Part shown: positions 26,801 through 38,800 of the stretch, piece by piece
How the letters are laid out: each line of letters starts with the position of its first letter
How positions within the stretch are numbered: position 1 is the first letter of the stretch
Made by a program: the position numbers and the translations under genes
Notes under the pieces: model-generated
Databases searched by the model: none
Seen by the model: the letters and a program-made list of their open reading frames with translations, nothing else
What the model was told of the DNA's origin: nothing
Source: Nymphaea colorata
Taxonomy: Eukaryota > Streptophyta > Magnoliopsida > Nymphaeales > Nymphaeaceae
DNA length: 64,000 nt
Direction: 5' to 3'
Assembly (NCBI RefSeq): GCF_008831285.2
Contig: NC_045149.1
Location: 560,001 to 624,000 of the forward strand

Positions 26801-29800
26801 ACATCACAAGATTATCACATGGATTATTGCTTGGGAATTCCTCAAGAAAACCCACACTATGAAAGATGTAGCTTACATGTGTAATCTTCAAATGAAGATT
26901 GCAAGTCTCCAACAAGGAGATAAGTCTCTTAAGGAATATGTTGGAGAAATGGAACAATTATGGGATGAACTTGCCCTATTTGAACCCGAATGGTATGATC
27001 CAAGAGACATTGGAGTAAGGGAAAAACAAATTCAAAGAGAAAAATTTTATAAATTCATTCTTGGTCTTAGACCGGAATATGATAGAGTCAAAACTTTCTT
27101 GCTCCATAGACATAAGGTGTCATCTACGAATGAAGCTATAGCGGAGCTTCAAATGAAAGAAAATAGACTCAATTTTTCTAAAGAAAAGAGTGAAAGTGTT
27201 CTTGCTACCTCAAGACCCGGCGCTCATATGAGAACTTATAGGCCTCCTCACTTTAATCGAAATTATGAGGATAAAGGCAACAAGAAGATTATATGTTTTC
27301 ATTGTTAAGAAGAAGAACATACTAAACCTAGATGACCTAAATTGAGGAAATTTGATAGAAAGACAAGTATGGCTGGGACAATGTATGAAGAAAGCAATCG
27401 ATTTGACATAGACAAGCTTGTAAGTGCTCTCCAACCAAAGCTTATTGATGCTCTTCAACCACTTTTCAAAGGAGGAGGGGCTTCTCCAACTTCTGGAGCA
27501 ACGGTGGCATCTACATCATCAAGTAAGTACTCTTGGATATTTGATTCCGGAGCTTCATTTCATATGACCCCTTGTAGTTCACTACTTACCGAATGCACTA
27601 AGGAAGAATCGTGCCCTTTTGTTAAAACCGCCAATGGAACTCCTCTTGAAATCAAATATGTTGGGAATAGTGATCAAAATTTTAATTCAAAAATTTTCAA
27701 AATACCAAAAGTTAGATTTATTCCCAAACTTAACTTAAATCTCTTGTCGGTTTCTCAAATAACCAATCATGGATGTGATATTATCTTCTCACAAAATAAA
27801 TTTTTGATACATGACCATTTTTCTAAGAGGACGATTGGGGAAGGTTCTAGGAAAAAAAATCTCTACTATGTGGATTATTTGGATCTTTCCAAACCTACTT
27901 GCAATGTAGTCAAGAAAAGTGACATTCAAATTTGGCATCAAAGATTTGGGCATTCAAGTGTAGGAAAAATGTCTTGTATCCCTTTTTTGGAAGATAAATG
28001 TAAAGGCTTTACCTTTTGGAAATAGAAATTTTGTTGCAAAAGCACCCTTTGAATTAGTGCATTCGGATGTATGGGGACCCACTCCTATTATGTCTAAAGG
28101 TGGTTTGCTTTATTATGTCATTTTTGTGGATGATTACTCTCGATATGCTTGGGTTTACTTTCTTAAACGCAAATCGGACGTATTTATGAATTTCAAAAAC
28201 TTTTACAACATGATCAAAACACAATTTGTTGCAAACCTTAAAATTTTTAGAAGTGATTCTGGGGGAGAATTCATTTCAAATGAATTTGAAGAATTCCTAA
28301 AGGAAAAGGGAATTATACACCAAAAATCTTGTCCCAAAACCCCACAACAAAATGGAGTCGCCGAAAGAAAACATGGACATATTCTTGAAACAACAAGAGC
28401 TCTTCTCATATCAAAAAATGTTCCAAAAAATTTTTGGGCTGAAGCAATTCTAACATCAATCTATTTGATTAACAGAATGCCCACTAAAGTTTTAGAAAAC
28501 ATTTCCCCCTTTCAAAAACTTTTTAATTTGGAGCCAACTTATAAAAGATTTAAAGTCTTTGGTTGCAAATGCCACATTCTAAATGACAAAAATGACAAAC
28601 TTTCATCTAAAGCTATTCAATGTGTCTTTATTGGCGATTCCGAAACTCAAAAAGGATATAGATGCTATGATATTGAAAAAGATAAGGTGTATGTTTCAAG
28701 AAATGTGATATTTTTAGAAGAAGAAAATGGCTTTAATGAAAATAAATCCAAGCATGAAGATGATTATTCTTTCTTATGGATAAATGATGATGAAGATAAT
28801 GATGATGATGTTTTGCATTCTTCATATGATAATGCTTTAAATGAGGTTGATAGCACTTCTTTTGCTAGGTCACCAAGAGAAGTTATAGTCTATAGGAGAA
28901 GGTCTCAACAAAACACCCAAGATCCTCAACTTACTCTTAGGAGATCTCAAAGAGATATTCATCCACCTAAAAAATTTGTCTCCTATGAGTCTTTTTCCCC
29001 AAAACATAGGGCATGCTTATTAGCTATTCACTCCTTTGATGAACCTTCATCCTATCTCGAAGCCAAAACTAACCCACATTGGACTGAAGCCATGAACAAT
29101 GAACTTAAAGCCCTTGAAGACAATAAAACTTGGGACATTGTTTCTCTTTCCATCGGAAAAAAGACAATAGGGTGTAGGTGGGTATATAAAGTCAAGACTA
29201 GAAGTGATGGGTCACTTGAAAGGTATAAAGCTAGACTTGTTGCTAAAGGATATGCTCAAGCATAGACTACGAGGAAACCCTTGCTCCTGTTGCTAGAATG
29301 ACATCCGTCAGAACCCTAATGGCCGTTGCCGCCATCAAGCAATGGACCATATATCAATTGGATGTCAAAAATGCTTTTTTGAATGCTTACTTAAATGAGG
29401 AGGTTTACATGGACACACCCCCTGGACTTGCTTTACCTAAAGGCAAAGTTCTTTATCTTAGAATAGCACTGTATGGTTTGAAACAAGCTCCAAAAGCTTG
29501 GTTTGATTTGTTTAGCAATGTTATGTTTAAACAAGGTTTTAAATCATCTTTTTCTTGACACTGCTATGTTTGTTAAAAATACTGGAATAGGTACAATTGT
29601 GTTGATTTTATATGTAGATGATATGATTATTACAGGTAACGATGCCAACGGAATTATGCATGTAAAGGCTTTCCTTAAGAATGAATTTGAAATGACTGAT
29701 TTGGGTAAACTAACATATTTCCTTGGTATTGAAGTTGCTTATAGTAGGAGAGGATACTTCCTCTCACAAATGAAGTTTGCCAATAACATTATAAGCAGAT

Positions 29801-32800
29801 CAGCAATCACTGATGACAAGATAGTGGACACTCCTGAAGCTTTAGGAGTAAAGATGAAGATTGATGATGGAGAAATTTTAGAAAATCTCACCCCCTTTCG
29901 TCAATTGGTGGGCGCTCTCACATATTTATCCATCACAAGGCCTGACATATCACATGTTGTACATGTCATAAGTCAGTTTCAACAAAGACCCACTTCTGTA
30001 CACATGGGGGCTGCATTGAGGATTGTTCGATATGTCAAACACACTATCACTAAGGGGCCGTTTGATGGCCAGGAAAATATATTTCTGGAAATATATTTCT
30101 GGAAATATAGGAAATAGAAAAATGGAATGGGAAAAATCTTTTCGATTCCAATTTTGGTGTGTGTTTGATTTGTTGGAAATATATTTCCAATTCTATATTT
30201 CTGAGTTTGATGGTATAGAAATATATTTCTAGATTTGAGCACATATTAAGAACAATGAGCAAATCTACTAGAAAAGACCTGAACCTATTTGAAATTCTAC
30301 GAAAGGATAGTGTAGGATTGTGAGAACTCATAAACTTAAACCTTCTGAAATCCTAACTGTGCTCATTTTATGCAACTGCATTTGAGGAGGAAATCAAAAT
30401 TACACATCTTCGTCCATTTTATGCAACTGCATTTGAAAGCAATTGAAGACTGATCACAGGTTGGCCATTATATAACAGCCCTTCCCATCAATGTATTTTA
30501 TTTTGATTCTAGTACCAAAAGAAAGGAAGAAACCAAAATAATTATAATAATGATAATAACGCCACCAGCAATATAAGAAATTCATTGTGAATTGGCTAGA
30601 AGCAAATTCATACATTTTTTAATGTTTTAGTCCAACTGCAACAAGGCAGCTAATTTTGCTGGACTGTCTTTGGAGAACAGGGTATACGAAACAAGGACCC
30701 AACAGTTATTGACACCAGTTTTCCTTGACAATCCTTAACTTTTCCAAGACCGATTACAGACACGATTAATACACTATGGTGAAAATAGTTACTCGCTTTG
30801 AGTACAAGATCTATGACTACTGCAGAGATGTTACTCGCTTTGTTGTCAAACCAGTTGAATGTTAAGCTCCATATTGAATCCTTTCCAATGAAATCATGCT
30901 GGGAGGGGACTCCCACCCTTTATCAGAAAAGAATAGAATATGAACACAAATAATACAGAAGCATTAAAAAAAAAAAGGGATGCGTAGCATCAAAGCCAAT
31001 GAAGAAACAGGTAATCCAAACACAGAGAACAACCAGACAATATAATTCAGGATACTAATAACAACCCCAAGCAATCACACCTACAGAGGATCAACCAAAT
31101 TCAGATCTCCAATCTGCTTGTCTGTATTGCAGCAATCGATGGGCAATATGTGCTGAGAGCAGATTATTGTTCAGCTCTATCGATGAAGCGTCTGCTCCAA
31201 AAATTTCTACTCCACAGGCCATGACCTCCTGCCACTCAACGTCGAATTCAACCTCCTTTTCCAGACTGCATTATTAACATTGATAGACAGAAATGCACCC
31301 TCCCCACCTGTTGCATTCAATCCCCACTCTAGCATTAAAATTTTTATGAATCCTTTTATTTCACAACCACATCAGAGCCAGTGCAAAGCTGAAAATTGTT
31401 ACCAACTGGCCATATCTTCAGAGAGATCCGATTCCCACACCGAAATTAAGTCCTAAGCAATAACAAATCAAGTCGAAGGAAAAAAGAGTTGAACCCCACT
31501 TTTAACAGACGGAATAGATGCTCATAATAGAAGATACATGGAAAATGAGCAAAACCCATCTTAGCAACTTAGCAACTTAGAACGGAGAAAGTCATTAAAA
31601 AAATTAAGAACAAAAATTAAGAAAGAAGAAAAAAGAAAAGCTGGAAAACCCAGCATCAAAATGAGAAGTTTAATCCACATCAACAAAACCTGGAGAACGA
31701 ATTTGAGAAATGAGGATAGAAAAATACTCGTATACGCTTAATCCACAAAATCGTCTTGCCGTCGTTGATGATGCAGCCGCCCTCATGCTCCGACGCCATA
31801 GTATCTCCAATCAATGTCCTCCGACGAGGGGAGCTGGAGAATGAGAGGGCGAGAGGCTTTCGTGTGCAGGCAAGAGGGAGGCGACGAAGGGAGGCGATGT
31901 CCTCCGGAGAGGGGAGCAGGAGAGTGAGAGAGGGAGAGAGGCGATGAAGGGAGCAGGAGCGACATGAGGGAAGAGATGCGAGTGTGCCCTAACGGGTAAA
32001 AAAAAAATTCTGGAAGATCGACGGGATGATTTGTGCCTCCTCTTCTTGCCGTCCTTCTCGTTGCCCTTTGTCAGACTGCAAGAGAACTGGAAAATAAGAG
32101 ATGGAGGATTTTCAGAGAGGAACGAAGACCTTCCTCCTGTGAGGCAGCAGCGGAGGATGAAGCGTCGAAGAGGAAGACGAGCGAAGCCCAACGTGCTAAC
32201 GGGCAAAAAATTATTTCTGGAAACATTTTTCCACCTCTTCCGGTGGAAACATGTTTCCGGAAATTTTTTTCCGGAAACGCTTTCAACGGGCAAAAAATTA
32301 TTTCTTCGTTTGATAAGGAGGGAAAATTTTTAGAATTTGAATTTTTTCTCTTCTGCTACAGTACTTTTCCACGCCATCAAACGGCCCCTAAGGGACTTTT
32401 TCTATCATCCTCATCAAACTTGAATATGATTGCCTATACTGACGCTGATTGGGGTGGAGATCCTAATAATAGGCATTCCACCACTGGTTTTTGTGTTTTT
32501 CTAGGTGACTCTCATTTCTTGGACATGCAAAAAACAACATAAAGTCTCTCTATCTTCAACCGAAGCTAAGTATCGTGCCATGGCTACCACCACGATGGAG
32601 ATTGTATGGTTGAAAAGCTTATTGAAAGACATTGGAATTGACCTCAATGACCTCAATGAAACCACCAAGCTCTGCTGCGACAATAAAAGTGTCATCTACA
32701 TTGCTAGCAATCATACTTTTCATGAAAGGACAAAACATATTGAAATGGATTGTCACTATGTGAGAGAGGAATATCTTAGCAGAACAATTGATCTATCTTT

Positions 32801-35800
32801 TGTCCCTTCTGAATATCAACTTGGAGATTTCTTCACCAAACCACTTGCTTCCGCAAGATTTCAGTTTCTTCTTGGCAAACTTTCGGTGATTACACCGTAA
32901 GTTTGAGGGGGGGTGTTAGAATTTATAATGTAAGTATACATACATGTTTTGATATCTACTATCATATATCTTAAACTCCTAGCAGTTTGATGTATGATTT
33001 GTATATATAAATATATGTGTGTATACATAGGACTTCTTGTATTTATTTTTTTTTATTTTTTCTTTATTTTTCGTGCATTTTTCTGAATTTTTTTCCTTTT
33101 TTATTTTACAAAGGAAACAGCTGTTGGGAGTTCCCAACGGCTAGATTTCTAGCCGTTGGGAGCTCCAACAGCAACAGCCATTTCCTCTCCCTCCTTTCTT
33201 CTTTATTTCTTGTATAAATAGGGCACTTGGGACCCTTATTATTATATGGCTTTTTAGCCTCTTTTTGTATACTTTTGTCAAGACTAATACATTCTTATTC
33301 TCCTCAAGATTGAGGTTTTTTGTGTGTGCTATTTATTGAAGTTATTGGAAGCTTCAAGAGTGTTTCTCTTGAAGCATTTGTCTTGACAAGTTTGGGCCTG
33401 ATTTACACCTACCTCCAACCATGTAACTGTTGAGTCACTGGAGACAGCAACATAGCTGTGATTCTAACATCACAAATTTAAAGGGGTGAGATAACACTGT
33501 CAGGAAATTAAAATATACATATGGAATAATATACTGGTAATATGAATACGACATTATAGTGTGAGGATAGAGAAGCTAACATTTCTCAGACACAATGCAA
33601 CAGATCATCAAAATCAAGCATGCAAGGGTTTCGTGAAGGAAACATGTTTCGCGGAGAAACCAAGCAAGATTTATCTTCTAGTGTGAAATGCCAAAGCGCT
33701 TAGCAAAAGCCTCAGAAATACAGAACAATAATAAATTATCATCAGAATGGTGCAATTTTACCTAAATTTCAGGGTAAAAGAATGAGTTTCTGAGTTATAT
33801 GATGATGACACCTTTACGAGAGGTGTACCAGCCTGAGAGTACCTGCAATCACACAGCATAATTATTAAGCAAATAAACGTTGAGGTATTCAAAAAATGAA
33901 TGTTTCTGTCCGCTTGCAGGATGAAGAGGACTATACCATAAAAGAAAATTTGCCAAATCTGCATCATTTGCATCTCTCATAGCAGCAAAGAAATCTTCAC
34001 AAGTTACAGCTTGCCCATCGTGTCTTTTGAAGTAGAGATCCATACCCTGGAAAAACAGATGGAGATGACTCACTAGAAAGCAAAAATAGAAGCACAATCA
34101 TCTAAAATTCTGAAAAGAATCACAGAATAAAGAATATTTGAGAAAATATAAGAGATATAATTTTACAGAAATACTCCATCATCACTGAAAAATGAAGGAA
34201 AAAATGCAAGTTAAAACAGTCAATCTGATGCATGCATTCTCCTAAAGAAATTGACTGACAGAAACATATCAACATTTTGTACCATACAGGAGTCATTTAC
34301 AGATTCTGCTTTTCAGACATCATTTCAAGCACAGCACGTGAAGCAGTTCTTCATGTCAAACCAAACAAGTGTGTGGTAGAAAAGGGTTTGAGGTGAAAAG
34401 GAGTCCAAGACAAACACACAGATTCGATTGCCAGTGGCAAAAATGAGAAAGTTGAGTCCATTATCACTTACATTGTTAAAGTAGAAAAAGAAAATTATCA
34501 TCTACCTCCAGAAGGTATCAATGAGAAAACAAAGTTCATCTTCATTTAAAAAAAAGCAATTTAAAAGCAAAAGGGACATCGAGAACACATGCACCAATGA
34601 AAGGGAAATCTCGTGGAGAAGACTTAGATCAAAAAGCTCGAGTGAAAATTCAATGTACATCATTTGTGCCAAACTAGTCAATACAGGCATAGGCATCCAT
34701 CCGTGCACCATTCCAAGGCCTCTTAACACATTATTTATAACCAGTTAAAATTATCCTAAAGTTTGTGGTAGTGAGTCTAGTGACTAATGAATCTGCTGCA
34801 GGAGCAATACAAGTCTGTATACATAGGTCATACCTTGCGGAACCCTGCGCTTCCAAGCAAGGTTTTGTACATCCTGACAACTTCAGCACCCTGACAGTTA
34901 ATATGACATAGTTAGTAATCATCCATAAACAAGCTCCTCAGAAATTTAAAGAAGCTTAAAATATTAAAAATCTACAAAGCATGCAAATGTTCTGACCTTT
35001 TCATACACCTACATCATGTGATACCACGAGCATCAGTGACCACAGATTTATGAAATTACAAATAAAAGATTGATAAGAAGCCAGGTTGATTTAGAGAATG
35101 ATCTCAATAGCATGAGAAGCAAAAAGAGGAAAGACAAAAGGAGATGCAGAAAAGCATACCGTCACTGCAGTTGATTTTACAATCACGAACCAAGGCCATT
35201 ATCCACAGAAGCAGAGAAGCAAACCAGGGGATTAGATGGCTATGCAAGTGAACAAGAAAATATTTTCAAACCTAATGACAACAGGTAAGAAAAGAAAGCA
35301 TCTTGAACCGCTGAACAAGTAATGCTTTGCAAATACTAAAATCCAATCAAAACCCCATGATTGAAGAAAATAACCACAAGTGCAACCCACCAGTATAAAA
35401 GTTGTCCATCTGCAAAAAAAAAAAATATATATTAGATGACATAAGCAGCCTTACCAAGAGCTGCAGCTTCTTTTTGGGAAACAGCAATCTGAGTTCCAAA
35501 CACGTACCTTGATATATGAGTGTGGTCGTACAGGATGGGCCATAGGTCCAGCATCCTGCAAGATATTTGATTATGAAAATTGCTAAAGACCAAAGCGGAG
35601 AAATGACTAACATTATGCTTATATGCCCACTACATGATAGATCTCACATGAACAATGAATACGCTACAGAATGACATCCAAAATGAATAAATCAAGAAAC
35701 AAGATAACAAATGAGCCGTCTAGACATGAGCAGGGGTGTCCTTTAAGCTTATAATAAATGTTCAAAAATTTCCCTACTCAGACTTATGAGATATTGATCA

Positions 35801-38800
35801 TGGTTAAAAACATAACCACAAATATCATTCTCAGGTTTTTGTCGGTGAGGTTTTTCTCAGGTATTTTTTGGCAAAGTTTTTTTAGAAAAATCTCGAGAAA
35901 AATCTTGGAATTTTTTTAAATAAAAAAATAAAATGTTACGTAAAATACAAAAAATGAAAAATTAATAAGTATTGTATTGCATTTAGGAGGTCATGTTAAA
36001 TACCTAAAATAAGAGGAAATAAAACAATGAAACAAAAGTTGAAAAAAATAAAAACAGAAAATGAAATAAAAATAAATGAAAAAATCACGAAAAAAATTGA
36101 GATAAATTCACTTTTCAACATTTTTTCACAATATCACGATATTTTTCCTTTTTCGATTTCTTTATTTTTCTCGTTAATATCACAACATTTTCAAAAATGT
36201 CATGATATTTGCGGTTACGCTCCAAAAAACAGAAGAAGCTTCTACATCACAAAACTAACGCTTTTATGTTTCAAGATTTTTTATAGAAATTTCGTGCAGT
36301 GTGCATGTTTTACTACATTTTGAGGCACCAATATACTGAGAGAAGAGATCATGCATGCAACCATTGTAAATCATTTTACAAAGAGAACCAGTTGATTAAC
36401 ACATGTAACCACTATGATAGAGAAGTTCATGAGGACTTTGTAGAAACAAAACATCACTTCACACAAACAACATAAATCATGGCTCTTAACTCGACCAAAT
36501 TGCCTGAGGTTCTACATTTCCAAATGACAATATCCCTACAAGCCTCAGCAGTCTTCACCAGGGAAATCACTACAAGAGACATGAAAAAATATAAAATATA
36601 AAAACAAAGGAAATTGTTGGTCATATTTAGTCAAGCCATGGGAAGAGTGCATGCCGAGGTTAAGGAAAGGCGGCGGGTGGTGATGAGGCTAGTGACTTCT
36701 GCATCCATGTAATGGACAAGCAAGTTTAATAGTAGTTATATTCCTTTTGATTTTCACATCCTTTAACATTGCAGAAACAACATTTGATCGATAACCAATA
36801 TAGAACGGCTGTAAGAAATATTGAGTGGCAGAATTTTTAACTACTACTCAGCAGAGAGGGTTATGGGATGCCAAGTAAGTTTTCAAAGACTACACGTTGC
36901 ACTCTTCCAATAAATGAATGCACAAAGCACAAGAAAATGAATGTCATACTTTTTGGTTCCTTACTATTCTTCCAATGAGGAACAAGAAGCCAACCCCCCA
37001 CCAAACCCTGCACATCCCACCCCACCCCCGCACCCCCCCCCCCCCAACAGCAACACTCTCTTCCCCTTGCCCTTAGCGTGGCTGCATCTTGCACAGGAGA
37101 TTGCTGCCCATGAGAATCAACACAACTAGCCTTCTACCAGTCTGGTTTCTTAATATTCTTACTTGGTCTATTGCAAACAGAAGGATCCCCTGAGAATCTT
37201 GAAGGATCCTAAAATTCAGTCTACCAAGTACCAAGAGATATCAGTAATGGAAGTTATTATCAGATCTCCATGGAAGCATAGAAATTGAATATATGTAAGC
37301 AACAACTTTTATGGGCAAGTGATACACCACAGGGATATCCACAAACAAAGTATTGACATTTGAATATAAGCAACAACATTTATGGGAAAGTGATACAACA
37401 TAGGGATATTCACAAACAAAGCAATATTATAAACTGAATTGCAAGAATACTCGATAGACATTGGATAAATACTTTGAAGCAACCTGATTCATCATACTGT
37501 CATAAAAAATGATCATATGGGGATATCACTTTCACATCTGCAAACACCGTTCATTTATGGCTTTCCATGCATGTCAGTGTCCACAACCTCCATTATAACA
37601 AATAGTACTTGCTCATTGGTCCAATGTGGAGTGGGAATAAACTACAAAGATATGGTGGCGCCTCCGAGGCCTTATTAGGTTGCAGAACAACACTTTGAAA
37701 GTTCATCTCAACATGCTTCAGGTCCCATCCATTTTTTTCTGGGAAGCGAAGTGTCTTTCTAATTCTTAGACAAATTTCATCCAGTTCTCTTGGAAAGAGC
37801 AATCCAACTTTTTCTCCATAATGTAAGTTTTACCCAGGTAAAGCTTTCAACAAAAAGATCTAATCAAGATGGACAAATATTTCGTAGAATCCAACAAATT
37901 TTCCTGCATTAGCAGGATAAACCCTCTCAACTTTGCACCAGAGAATTAGAAAATCTAACTGACATGAGAAGAAGGAAATTATAAAACCAAAATGAAACAT
38001 CAAAAGTTGAAACCTGTGGATACTGATAAATGCGAAGCTTTGAAACATCTGAAATTCTCTTCACTGTACGGCTTCCCATATCAGAAGAAAATTCCTGCAC
38101 AGTAGTAGATCAACTTAATATAATGCATGAACCTGTTTCCAGGTGCAGCTCAATGATGGAAATTAACTTATTCAAAATTCGAAAAAAAAATTAAACAGAA
38201 CAAGGCCATGACACCTGATCTCTGAAGACAGTAAGACCTTCCTTCAAGCTAAGCTGGAACCAGTCACGGCAAGTTACCCTGCAATCATTGCAGCCTTCAG
38301 ATTTATGAAATAGAGAATGTGGAAAGGTCAAAGTCTGTGATAGTAAAGTAATATATATAGATACACTTAAGCATACACCAGAATGCTTTGAAAGTAAATA
38401 CCAGAAAATATACCATTCAAATGTTAAATCAAGCTTATGGCGTTTGATAAGAATGTCACTACCCACGTAGACTAGGACATATATGGCTTCAACATTAAAT
38501 TGACACCAATTTAGAAAAGATCGTTACCTGTTTCCTGTCCAATTGTGGAAATACTGCAACATGCACCACCAACATAAAAAATCAAGATAAATAAGCAAAA
38601 TTTCAAAAACAAAATAACTGAACTAGTAAACCTTTTCAGAAGAGGAAAGCTAGAATTAACCTCATGACCAATCACACCCAATATAGCAGCATAATCAGCA
38701 TCAGTCGCTGTCTGTGGAGATGCCAAAACAAGTTTGGAGTTGAATATCTGTTCAAGACAACATAGCAAGAGTATCAAGAAGACCTCCATCACTCTGATTA

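Larger units (their letters stand above)
25726..33407 (+). mobile_element. Ty1/copia LTR retrotransposon, 5'-truncated
   Basis: The left LTR remnant 25,726-26,140 lacks the first 62 nt of the right LTR (32,914-33,407, 494 bp, TGTTAG ... TTTACA). Primer binding site TGGTATCAGAGCC at 26,141; purine tract gagggggg just before 32,914. Domain order is gag, protease, integrase, RT, RNase H, that is, copia. The LTRs differ by about six substitutions and two short indels over about 415 bp, so it is rather young. No target duplication can be seen because the left end is lost. A PIF/Harbinger-like element sits at 30,054-32,388. Confidence 0.93.
19637..33761 (-). other. Intron 23, 14.1 kb, nested transposons
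   Basis: The longest intron. It contains a MITE-like element (about 19,941-20,320), the 5' part of a hAT element (20,436-22,118), a Tekay/Del-like gypsy LTR with the gag start (22,119-25,725) and a copia element (25,726-33,407) with a nested PIF/Harbinger-like element. Flanking exons are intact: ...TTT AG joins T CAA GAA to give FSQE. Confidence 0.88.
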
